DNA from: Sphingomonas sanxanigenens
GTDB lineage: Bacteria; Pseudomonadota; Alphaproteobacteria; Sphingomonadales; Sphingomonadaceae
Direction of reading: 5' to 3'
Assembly: GCA_003240855.1 (NCBI GenBank)
Contig: QFNN01000146.1
Location: forward strand, 1-5,676
DNA: 5,676 nucleotides
Shown: positions 1 to 5,444 of the stretch, in pieces
How positions within the stretch are numbered: the first letter of the stretch is position 1
Layout of the letters: the number at the start of each line of letters is the position of its first letter
Program-made: the position numbers and the translations under genes
Notes under the pieces: generated by a model
Told to the model about the DNA's origin: nothing
The model's input: the letters and a program-made list of their open reading frames with translations, nothing else
The model's database searches: none

Positions 1-164
1 CAGGCATCGTATGGACTGTTAAAATAACCGCTGCCTGGACGCGTGTCGTCGGTCCACCCAAATTCATTCTCCTGCGTCCATGGGATCATACCTGCTGAAG
101 CTGGCGCGGTTGTAGAAAATAGAACCGCGCACAGAAAAATGAACATAAGGAAATAGCGGGACAT
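1..164 (-). CDS. Secreted protein of unknown function, N-terminal part only (runs off the left edge)
   Basis: Reading the minus strand from an ATG at 164-162 gives 54 open codons that continue past the window edge. Residues 1-24 are a textbook Sec signal peptide: M-S-R, a long hydrophobic core (YFLMFIFLCAVLF), then TTAPASA, with likely cleavage after ASA. The start is well supported by a purine-rich GGGGGAG about 4 bases upstream. The visible mature part (about 30 residues, beginning GMIPWTQENEFGW) is rich in aromatic and acidic residues and matches no family I recognise. The product is most likely periplasmic, surface-bound or secreted. It could be another exosortase substrate like the two further right, but its C-terminus is outside the window, so this cannot be judged. 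Confidence 0.6.
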   Translation of the reverse strand, partial: MSRYFLMFIFLCAVLFSTTAPASAGMIPWTQENEFGWTDDTRPGSGYFNSPYDA

Positions 165-233
165 TTGCTCCCCCGAGCAGCGAATCGCCTGCGCCAACAA
201 TGCACCGCTCTGCGTTACAGATCGAAGATTTTT

Positions 234-298
234 GTTATAAATAATCCGTTTAGGACTATTCTCTTCACAGATCGCGCCGAACCGTCGCGAGATCGCGC
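234..298 (-). promoter_or_regulatory. Candidate promoter and operator of the left-edge secreted gene
   Basis: An AT-rich patch (about 228-262) stands out in GC-rich DNA. Read on the minus strand it holds TATAAC (239-234), a good -10 match about 70 bases before the ATG at 164; no convincing -35 box is seen. Further upstream, AGATCGCGC (plus-strand reading) occurs at 269-277 and again at 290-298, exactly 21 bp apart, which puts both copies on the same face of the helix. If transcription starts near 227, the repeats centre near -46 and -67, a usual place for an activator. The sequence shows the repeats and the patch; their function is inferred. Confidence 0.25.
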
Positions 299-359
299 TT
301 TGTCGCGCATGCACCGCGCTCGGTCTGTTACTCGGCGCAACTTAAGCGGCGTGGACAAA

Positions 360-695
360 TTAGTGGTGCCTGGCGAACAGGTCTCGCTGGGCTTGGTTGA
401 CCGAGCCACTGTCCCAATCGACTTCACGTTTTGACGGCGGGATGTGACCCCGGCGATCGTCATTGTCGTAAAACAGGGTGCCGTGGATGCCGAGTGCATT
501 GCGTTTCAGGATTGGTCGGTCCCAGAGCGGCGTCAACACGGCCCCCGCAGCTTCTTCCCCAAGCCGATCGATCAGGTCTTCGACTAACTCCATGTCGCGC
601 CCGTCCGGGAAGATCACGTCGAACTCCTCCGCTGTCGCTTGGAACACGCTGAAGGTCGCATTCGCGGCACCGTCGATGATCTGGATGTTTTTCAT
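360..695 (-). CDS. Conserved hypothetical protein, 111 aa
   Basis: This is a complete 111-aa minus-strand gene with ATG at 695-693 and TAA at 362-360. It is a small, acidic, soluble-looking protein with no signal peptide or membrane segment. I recognise it as a conserved hypothetical family of alphaproteobacteria, especially sphingomonads and rhizobia, but no function is known to me. Family-like stretches are the N-terminal MKNIQIIDGA followed by an A/TFSVFQAT segment, the central FPDGRDMELVEDL, the RPILKRNALGIHGTLFYDN block (about residues 60-78), and the C-terminal IPPSKREVDWD. Upstream of the start there is no clear Shine-Dalgarno sequence. The decayed insertion sequence begins within about 95 bp and is divergent, so it may have separated the gene from its original promoter. 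The codon pattern and intact frame suggest a functional gene. Confidence 0.75.
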   Translation of the reverse strand: MKNIQIIDGAANATFSVFQATAEEFDVIFPDGRDMELVEDLIDRLGEEAAGAVLTPLWDRPILKRNALGIHGTLFYDNDDRRGHIPPSKREVDWDSGSVNQAQRDLFARHH

Positions 696-764
696 GATCG
701 CGTTTTGCCACTGACAATGAGCATCGGCAATCGAACCTGATTGGCGTGAGAGGAAAGCATTGAT

Positions 765-793
765 TCAAGGCTGCCTTTTGGAGGCAAGCTTGA
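765..793 (+). promoter_or_regulatory. Hairpin enclosing the transposase ribosome binding site and start codon
   Basis: A 12-base arm at 765-776 and its imperfect inverse at 782-793 (ten of twelve positions pair) flank a 5-base loop. The GGAGG ribosome binding site (780-784) and the TTG start (790-792) lie in the loop and the right arm. In mRNA read through from outside, this fold would hide both. Structures of this kind are known in other insertion sequences, where they limit transposase made from external promoters. The pairing is visible in the sequence; its effect is inferred. Confidence 0.5.
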
Positions 794-1410
794 GCCGAAG
801 CGATCTCACCGAAGCTGAATGGCGGGTTCTGAAAGACCTGCTGCCGATTGAGCCCGAAAATCGCGGACGCGGCAGACGCCCGGAGCAGAACCGTTCGATC
901 ATCAACAGCATCCTCTGGCGGCTTCGCTGTGGGACGCCATGGCGCGACGTGCCGCCCAAATATGGCAGTTGGAACACCATCTATCGACGGTTCCGGCGGT
1001 GGAGCGAGGCCGGTGTCTGGGAGACCGTTGCCGTGACGTTGACCGAGACCATGGCGGACGGCGGCCACTACAGCATCGACAGCACCACAGTCCGCGCCCA
1101 CGTCTCGGCAGCGGGCGGAAAAGGGGAACTCATTGACGCGCTCTTGGCCGCTCTCGGGGCGGGTTCACCAGTAAGCTTCACTGCTTGGCTGACGCCCTCG
1201 GACGACCAGTCGCCTGCCACCTGACGGGTGATGAAGCGGCAGATTGCAAGGCATATGATGCCCTGATCGGCCTGCCCGAGCGTGCACCTAACGCCTTGCT
1301 TGCCGACAAGGGCTACGATGCCGACGCCATCCGCGCCGACCTTACCGAACGGAAGATCGAGGCTGTCATCCCCGGTCGATCAAACCGCCGCGTGAAGATC
1401 GAGCATGACC
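790..1410 (+). pseudogene. IS5-family transposase, two-frame, nonsense-mutated and C-terminally truncated
   Basis: The first frame starts at TTG 790, with GGAGG 5 bases before it, and runs to TGA at 1222-1224 (144 aa). It has the family's N-terminal domain (LSRSDLTEAEWRVLKDLLP; LRCGTPWRDVPPKYGSWNTI) and the first catalytic Asp in YSIDSTTVRAH (D97). The family continues in the -1 frame: GRSRGGFTSKLHCLADA, RPVACHLTGDEAADCKAYD, then LLADKGYDADAIR with the second Asp, up to RRVKIEHD at 1409. The switch falls at A_AAA_GGG (1119-1125), consistent with the programmed frameshift reported for IS427-type elements. Two lesions kill it. In the second frame, TGA at 1134-1136 sits where relatives have Arg (CGA to TGA), and the last third, with the catalytic Glu, is replaced by unrelated sequence after about 1410. 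A shorter second-frame product from an internal start would still lack the Glu. Confidence 0.85.
1119..1125 (+). other. Candidate -1 frameshift heptamer of the IS transposase
   Basis: The run A_AAA_GGG lies at the point where transposase similarity passes from the first frame to the -1 frame, in the classic X_XXY_YYZ register relative to the first frame. A following G extends the slippery stretch. In this copy a shifted ribosome would meet the TGA at 1134 three codons later, so frameshifting would not yield a fusion protein. An alternative reading is a simple one-base deletion in the G run. Confidence 0.4.
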
Positions 1411-1663
1411 TCACAACTGCCGTCGGTTCAGCCCGTGATCTCGGATCGGGCCAAATCTTGCGTTCGATCGCAGTTGGCGCGCGCTTAACGGGAGATAACC
1501 GCAAGTGAATCAGAACTCAGGGCAATTGGGGTTCTCTTTTGCGACCAAGATTGACCTTTTTTAGGACGACCGCACTGTCGTTCCAGTCGATTTCCCTCTG
1601 TGTCGCGACGGCCCGGACAACCATCCCTAGGGATTGGCGCAATTCGTTAACAGTGGGGTAATC
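1411..1663. other. Junction and upstream region between the IS remnant and the first PEP-CTERM gene
   Basis: There is no confident gene here. The first 98 bases keep the transposase's second frame open to TGA at 1506-1508, but the residues are unrelated to the family. On the minus strand an open frame from about 1630 down to the stop at 1519-1517 ends with QREIDWNDSAVV and a basic tail. This resembles the end of the intact 111-aa protein (KREVDWDSGSV) and may be a decayed piece of a relative. The promoter of the PEP-CTERM genes should lie here, but I see no strong sigma-70 pair; TTGACC at 1551-1556 has no good -10 partner. Confidence 0.35.
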
Positions 1664-2350
1664 ATGAAACGCTCTTCGCGCATTCTTCTGCTGGCCGCGA
1701 GCCTTTGCGGCTTGGGCGCTGCATCGTCGGCACCGGCCACAATCCGGAACTATGAGCTCGACCTGACCGCGAATCATGCCGGCTGGGTTCCGCTGCCCAA
1801 TGGCGATCCGATGCTGGGCACATATATGGTTGCGCCGCTCGGCGAGCTGTTCAAGGCAACATTCAGCCTGGATAGTGATTTGTTGCTGGCAGATACGACC
1901 AACGTCATTCCGGTCGCAGCGCTGCAGATGGCGGCTGGCGACAGCAGTTGGGACGCCAGCGATGTGGTCAACGCCTATTTCGTGACGGATGCCAACAGGG
2001 ACATCGCCACGATGGGCCTGCTCGCTGTGAATGCGGCCGGCGACGGCTTCAGCGTCGGGGTGAGGACGGCCAAGCTTCCCCAGCCGATCCGCAGCTACTG
2101 GTCTGTGAACGATGCCTTCTTCCCAGCCTGCGCGATCAGCACGGATTTCACCTTTTCCGGCCCCTGCTTCGGCTCGGTCAACGATGACATCGTTCTGACC
2201 AGATTGCCGGACAGCGTCTCTGGCGGTGGCCCGGAGGGATCCGTGCCGGAACCTGAATCATGGGTAATGATGATCGCGGGCCTCGGCATCCTGGGTGCAG
2301 CCCTGCGTATGCGCCCGGTGGCCATCTCGCGCGCCCATTTCACATTGTGA
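1664..2350 (+). CDS. PEP-CTERM sorting domain protein, 228 aa
   Basis: This is an exported protein with the two signals of exosortase substrates. Residues 1-25 form a signal peptide (MKRSSR, hydrophobic core, ending SSAPA). The C-terminus carries VPEPESW (194-200), a short hydrophobic helix (VMMIAGLGILGAAL) and a basic RMR. The family is exported by Sec, held at the inner membrane by the C-terminal helix, and cut near the PEP motif by an exosortase, in species that make exopolysaccharide. The middle (about 30-190) matches no domain I know; it is rich in V, A, S, T and D, likely beta-structured, with two cysteines (156, 168) that could form a disulfide. ATG at 1664 is preferred because GTGGGG precedes it and the signal peptide begins there; an in-frame TTG at 1634 would add ten residues that spoil it. 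About 14 residues follow the RMR start, longer than usual. The next gene starts 22 bp downstream. Confidence 0.85.
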   Translation: MKRSSRILLLAASLCGLGAASSAPATIRNYELDLTANHAGWVPLPNGDPMLGTYMVAPLGELFKATFSLDSDLLLADTTNVIPVAALQMAAGDSSWDASDVVNAYFVTDANRDIATMGLLAVNAAGDGFSVGVRTAKLPQPIRSYWSVNDAFFPACAISTDFTFSGPCFGSVNDDIVLTRLPDSVSGGGPEGSVPEPESWVMMIAGLGILGAALRMRPVAISRAHFTL

Positions 2351-2372
2351 CTCTCTGAACGGAGCTTCGATC

Positions 2373-3452
2373 ATGATCGTTCGAAAGCGTGCCAGCCGTT
2401 GCGGGGCCGCCCTTCTCCTTGCGGGTTGTTTTTTCGCAGCGACCGCCACCCCTGCCGCGACACTCTACACGACCGGCCAATCCCCCAAAGCGAGCTATCT
2501 CTACAGCTTTGATCCCGCGACGATCACGAACAGCGTCCCCACCGGCTCCAACGACCTGATGCACGATCCTGTCAACAATGCTGACCTGATCACGACGAAG
2601 GTCACCGGTCTTGCGGCAACGGACACCGCTCTCTTTGCGATTGCCGTGACGCCCGATGGCTTCACCTCATTGTACCGCTACGACCGCACGACCGCTGGCT
2701 CCGCGAATCCAACGGGCACGCGCTCGACGCTCTTCGATCCGACCGGTCCTGGCGAGGAAGTTGGCCTGCCACTGTCTGGCCTCACCATTTCAGGCAATAT
2801 GCTGTACACGCTGGGCCGGACAGCCGCGGACCAGACTTATCTCTATAGCTATGACCTCTCGACCGTCGGCTCCGACACGCCGAGCGGCAACACGACCTTG
2901 CTCTACAATCCCGAAGGAGCCGGCGTGCCGGTCGGCAATGAGCTCTCGGATCTGACGATTGTCGGCTCGACCTTGTATATCCTGGGCTGGTCTCCCGGCG
3001 GTATTAATTATCTCTATTCCTATGATCTCGCGACGGTCGGATCGGATGCGCCGGTCGGCACAGTGAGTAAGCTCTACAATCCCGAGGATGCCTCGGTGAT
3101 CGGCATCCGACTCTCCAGCCTCGAATATTTCGATGGCAAGTTCTACAGCTTGGGCCGGGACGGCGCCGGAACCTATCTCTTCAACTTCAGCCTGGCGACG
3201 ATCATGACGGATGCTCCGACAGGCTCTGTCGATCTGCTGCGCGACCCCAAAGACGGGGGGGCGCCGATCGGCCTGCAGCTCAACGGCCTGGCCATTGTGG
3301 GAGACTCGGCTCCCCCCGTCGCCCCCTCCGTGCCGGAACCGGCAAGCTGGGCCCTTCTCGTGCTCGGCATGGGGAGCGTCGGCACCATGATGCGGCATCG
3401 TCTCAAACTGCGACAAAGCCCTTCCGATAGGCCGATGCAGCCGGGCTTGTAA
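2373..3452 (+). CDS. PEP-CTERM protein with five tandem propeller-like repeats, 359 aa
   Basis: The start is ATG 2373 with GGAG at 2361-2364. Residues 1-28 are a signal peptide (MIVRKRASRC, hydrophobic core, ATATPAA). Residues 31-312 consist of five tandem repeats of 56-57 aa, at about 31-86, 87-143, 144-200, 201-256 and 257-312. Each unit begins LY-x-L/I-G, has a YLYSYDL-T-V-SD-P-G core, then an LYNPE- or FDP-like turn, then a G-x-x-L-x-x-L-x-I-x-G strand. Repeats 3 and 4 share about half their residues. The strand-rich pattern fits a beta-propeller or a similar repeat fold. The tail has VPEPASW (320-326), a hydrophobic stretch (ALLVLGMGSVGTMM) and a basic RHRLKLR, then about 12 extra residues. 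It is probably an exosortase-processed surface or exported protein; ligand and function are unknown. It sits 22 bp after the first PEP-CTERM gene, so the two are probably co-transcribed. Confidence 0.88.
   Translation: MIVRKRASRCGAALLLAGCFFAATATPAATLYTTGQSPKASYLYSFDPATITNSVPTGSNDLMHDPVNNADLITTKVTGLAATDTALFAIAVTPDGFTSLYRYDRTTAGSANPTGTRSTLFDPTGPGEEVGLPLSGLTISGNMLYTLGRTAADQTYLYSYDLSTVGSDTPSGNTTLLYNPEGAGVPVGNELSDLTIVGSTLYILGWSPGGINYLYSYDLATVGSDAPVGTVSKLYNPEDASVIGIRLSSLEYFDGKFYSLGRDGAGTYLFNFSLATIMTDAPTGSVDLLRDPKDGGAPIGLQLNGLAIVGDSAPPVAPSVPEPASWALLVLGMGSVGTMMRHRLKLRQSPSDRPMQPGL
2463..3308 (+). repeat. Five tandem in-gene repeats of about 170 bp
   Basis: The DNA encoding the five protein repeats falls at about 2463-2630, 2631-2801, 2802-2972, 2973-3140 and 3141-3308. 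Similarity is clearest between units three and four, for example the segments encoding YLYSYDL and LYNPE, where both nucleotides and codons match over short stretches. The first, second and fifth units are more diverged. This fits stepwise duplication within the gene, with the central pair youngest. Confidence 0.75.
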
Positions 3453-3508
3453 GGCTTGCCCGCACAGCTACTCTGAGCCGTAAAGTTCAACTCTGATGCG
3501 TGGGACGC

Positions 3509-4468
3509 ATGTCAGGACCAGAGCATTTCAGGCTGTCGACCGACGACTTGCCTATTCTCAATCGGCAGGATGCCATTCGCGAATATTTTGGGCGCATGCT
3601 CCAGCGCATGGACTATGAGACCAATGACGAGCGCGGCATGTGGCTCAAGGCGGAAGCTTGGCTCCTGCCTGGAATTTCAATCGGTCGAAGCACGTACACT
3701 CCACTCGAAATCGAGCGAACCTCCGAGTTGCTGCAGGACGGCCGGGACGATGTGATGCTGTGCAAGCTTCCGAGCGGAGGGCGCATCTGGTTGCCAGACG
3801 GCACGGAAGTCGAAGTGGCGCCGGGCGACTTCGTGCTCGCGGCCCTGAACTATCGGCTGCATATGCAGTTGCAAGCGACAGAACTGGAGACGACGATGAT
3901 GTTCCAGCTCCCGCGATCATCCCTAGCCGGACTTGCCGACCCTTTCGACGAGCGTCCCCTTCGCTCCCTTTCCGCAGCCATGCAGGAACTGGCACTGCTT
4001 GAGGGCTACGGACGGTCGGTGATGCAGACACCACTGACCTCGGAACCGCTTCGGCAAACCGTTTCCCGTCATTTGATCGATCTTTCCATCCTCGCGCTGG
4101 GTGCTTCACGCGAGGCCAGCGAACAAGCGAGCCGACGCGGTGTCCGTGCCGGCCAATTGGCATTCGCCAAGGCGGAGATTCTTCGGCGCCTCTGCGAGCC
4201 GGACCTGTCGGCCGCGTCTGTGGCCCAGCGACTACGCATTTCCGTGCGATATCTGCACATGCTGTTCGAGCATGAGCACATGACCTTCTCGGAGTTCGTG
4301 ACCCGTCAGAGGCTGGCGCGCGCCCATAATCTCCTGAGGGATCCACGCCGCAGGAAGGCGCGCATCATCGACATAGCGCTGGAAGCGGGCTTTCGCGAAG
4401 TACGCACATTCAATCGCACCTTTCGGGAGCAGTTTTCCATTACCCCATCCGAAGCCCGCGAGGCATAG
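3509..4468 (+). CDS. AraC-family transcriptional regulator, 319 aa
   Basis: This is a DNA-binding regulator with an N-terminal sensing domain and a C-terminal AraC/XylS double helix-turn-helix. The first helix-turn-helix is at about 233-256 (LSAASVAQRLRISVRYLHMLF). The second is at about 284-310, with the signature RIIDIALEAGFREVRTFNRTFR followed by QFSITPSEAR. The N-terminal part (about 20-200) resembles the cupin-like AraC_binding_2 type of effector domain (GGRIWLPDG; VEVAPGDFVLAAL), with no recognisable ligand residues. The length of 319 aa is normal. ATG 3509 is preferred over GTG 3500 because GTGGGA lies just before the ATG and nothing SD-like precedes the GTG. The gene begins 56 bp after the second PEP-CTERM gene on the same strand with no convincing terminator between them, so it may belong to the operon and could control it; the target is inferred from position only. 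Confidence 0.88.
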   Translation: MSGPEHFRLSTDDLPILNRQDAIREYFGRMLQRMDYETNDERGMWLKAEAWLLPGISIGRSTYTPLEIERTSELLQDGRDDVMLCKLPSGGRIWLPDGTEVEVAPGDFVLAALNYRLHMQLQATELETTMMFQLPRSSLAGLADPFDERPLRSLSAAMQELALLEGYGRSVMQTPLTSEPLRQTVSRHLIDLSILALGASREASEQASRRGVRAGQLAFAKAEILRRLCEPDLSAASVAQRLRISVRYLHMLFEHEHMTFSEFVTRQRLARAHNLLRDPRRRKARIIDIALEAGFREVRTFNRTFREQFSITPSEAREA

Positions 4469-4883
4469 CCACGCCCCGATGCGGCGATTGGAGCGATCAG
4501 ATCGGGCACACTGGGCACCTTGTCGAGGCCAACATATCGCTTCGGCGCAATTGTCGCTTTCGAGCTTGTCGCCGAAATGTGCCGCGGTCGAACGGCGCAT
4601 GCCGCTATTGGGTCCGCGGGCACGGCCTGAATTACCCAAAGATCAGGTCGAACGTTCCGCTGCCTCAGTTCTGTCGACTTCAAACACAGCCGGCAGCCGC
4701 GCTCAGCCGCCCCCCCTGACCGCCCTCGCTGCCTCGACCAGTATGAGGGAACGCCGGAGTGCTGCGGCGGCATCTTCGATGATCAACCCGGTGCGTTCGG
4801 CGTCCCCGAGCGCGCCCGCATCCAACAGCCCCGGCGCCACGTCCTGGACCATCGTCGCTGCACGCGCGCACAGTATCGCGATC
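4469..4883. other. Decayed intergenic stretch, no intact gene seen
   Basis: About 415 bp separate the AraC gene from the recombinase remnant. Long open frames exist on both strands because of high GC, but none has a convincing start, ribosome binding site and family pattern. Two possible fragments on the minus strand stand out. At 4551-4522 the residues IAPKRYVGLD resemble the first residues of IS110-type transposases. At about 4880-4703 a frame with well-formed codon use ends in TGA. Both are described separately. Confidence 0.5.
4703..4880 (-). pseudogene. Possible C-terminal fragment of an unknown minus-strand gene
   Basis: On the minus strand an open frame of about 58 codons ends at TGA 4705-4703. 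It contains ATMVQDVAPGLLDAGALGD and then AERTGLIIEDAAAALRR and LILVEAARAVRGGG. It has an amphipathic, helical, Ala/Leu/Glu-rich character and G/C-ending codons, as expected of real coding DNA here. The only upstream ATG (4924) lies inside the antisense of the recombinase fragment, so no genuine start is left. It may be the tail of a gene cut by the rearrangement near 4883. It may also be a chance frame in GC-rich DNA. Confidence 0.25.
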
Positions 4884-5386
4884 TTCGGTCGCGGCATGCT
4901 GTTCGCAATGTTGTCGAACCGCATCTATCTGGGCGAGATCGTCCACAAGAGACAGGCGCATCCCGGCGAACATTTACCGATTATCGATCACGCGCTCTGG
5001 GATCGGGTCCAGCAGCTGATCGATGCCGACAGCGTCGAGCGCAAGGCGGCGACCAACGTCGCGCATGCATCAGAGCAACCAGGCTGGTGGTTGCAAGCGG
5101 AGATGAAGCGCGGGCCGATCCTGCGCTGGCACCCCTGCTTGCCGAGGCGCGTCGGGTGCAGGCGCGGCTGCTCGCGCATCCCGATATGACGATCAAGGAT
5201 ATCGCGGCGGCGCACGGACAACGCCGTCACCGACTCGCGCGGCTGGTCCGGCTGTCCTGGCTGGCGCCCTAGATGGTCACAGCGATCATCGAGGGACTTC
5301 AGCCGCTGACACTAACTGCGCGGCCGCTGATGGATGATCGGCTCCCGGCGCTCTGGTCCGGGCAGCAGGCGCTGCTTGCGGCCTGA
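4884..5386 (+). pseudogene. Large serine recombinase, C-terminal remnant with deletion, frame change and stop
   Basis: Two pieces of a large serine (resolvase/invertase-type) recombinase are visible. Piece one (4884 to about 5072) encodes FGRGMLFAMLSNRIYLGEIV, HKRQAHPGEHLPIIDHALWD and RVQQLIDADSVERK: the recombinase domain just before the zinc ribbon. Piece two, in another frame (about 5072-5386), encodes the C-terminal end: RLVVASGDE, DPALAPLLAEARRVQARLL, a helix-turn-helix-like MTIKDIAAAHGQRRHRLARL, VRLSWLAP, a TAG at 5270-5272, then MVTAIIEGLQPLTLTARPL and TGA at 5384-5386. In relatives the protein runs through the TAG position (LAP, an acidic residue, then VTAI), so this is a nonsense mutation. 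The N-terminal catalytic domain with the active-site serine is absent, and the zinc ribbon between the pieces is deleted. No active recombinase can be made. Confidence 0.8.
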
Positions 5387-5416
5387 TCCCCCCAAACCTC
5401 GTGCAGTCTGCAAATA

Positions 5417-5444
5417 GCGCTCCGGAGACCGGGGCGCATTTTTT
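5417..5444 (+). terminator. Strong rho-independent terminator
   Basis: A 9-bp stem is formed by GCGCTCCGG (5417-5425) and CCGGGGCGC (5429-5437), with one G-T wobble and a 3-base AGA loop, followed by A and six T (5438-5444). It lies 31 bases after the last stop of the recombinase remnant and points in the same direction. It was probably the terminator of the original recombinase gene and would still stop read-through from the left. Confidence 0.8.

Larger units (their letters stand above)
765..1410 (+). mobile_element. Remnant of an IS5-family (IS427-type) insertion sequence
   Basis: The region holds the transposase remnant and its translation-start hairpin. The left boundary is not defined: it lies somewhere between about 700 and 765, and I could not identify a terminal inverted repeat. 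The right boundary is set by loss of family similarity just after the RRVKIEHD segment near 1410, so the right end of the element is missing. No target-site duplication can therefore be recognised. The element can no longer encode a full transposase and should not move by itself. Confidence 0.7.

Noticed and set aside
1528..1542. Sigma-54-like promoter (GG, ten bases, then GC, with TTGC) upstream of the PEP-CTERM genes, attractive because some PEP-CTERM systems use RpoN
   Set aside because: Only the GG and TTGC match; the TGGCAC half is otherwise poor, and one such partial match is expected by chance in this much GC-rich DNA.
2463..3308. A CRISPR or non-coding repeat array
   Set aside because: The repeats are long, contiguous without spacers, stay in frame and diverge mainly as protein repeats do.
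2790..3416. A 208-aa minus-strand open frame with its own repeats
   Set aside because: It is antisense to the repetitive PEP-CTERM gene; its repeats merely mirror those of the sense gene.
3442..3462. CGGGC...GCCCG inverted repeat across the stop codon of the second PEP-CTERM gene, as a terminator
   Set aside because: It has a 5-bp stem, an 11-base loop and no T run; it is too weak to separate this gene from the AraC gene.
3645..4346. A 233-aa minus-strand open frame
   Set aside because: It is the antisense of the AraC gene, Arg/Pro/Ala-rich, with no ribosome binding site and no family pattern.
4479..5189. A single 236-aa plus-strand gene after the AraC regulator
   Set aside because: Only the part from 4884 to about 5072 looks like a protein family (recombinase). 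The first 135 codons are low-complexity Arg/Ala/Ser/Pro, typical of a GC-rich chance frame.
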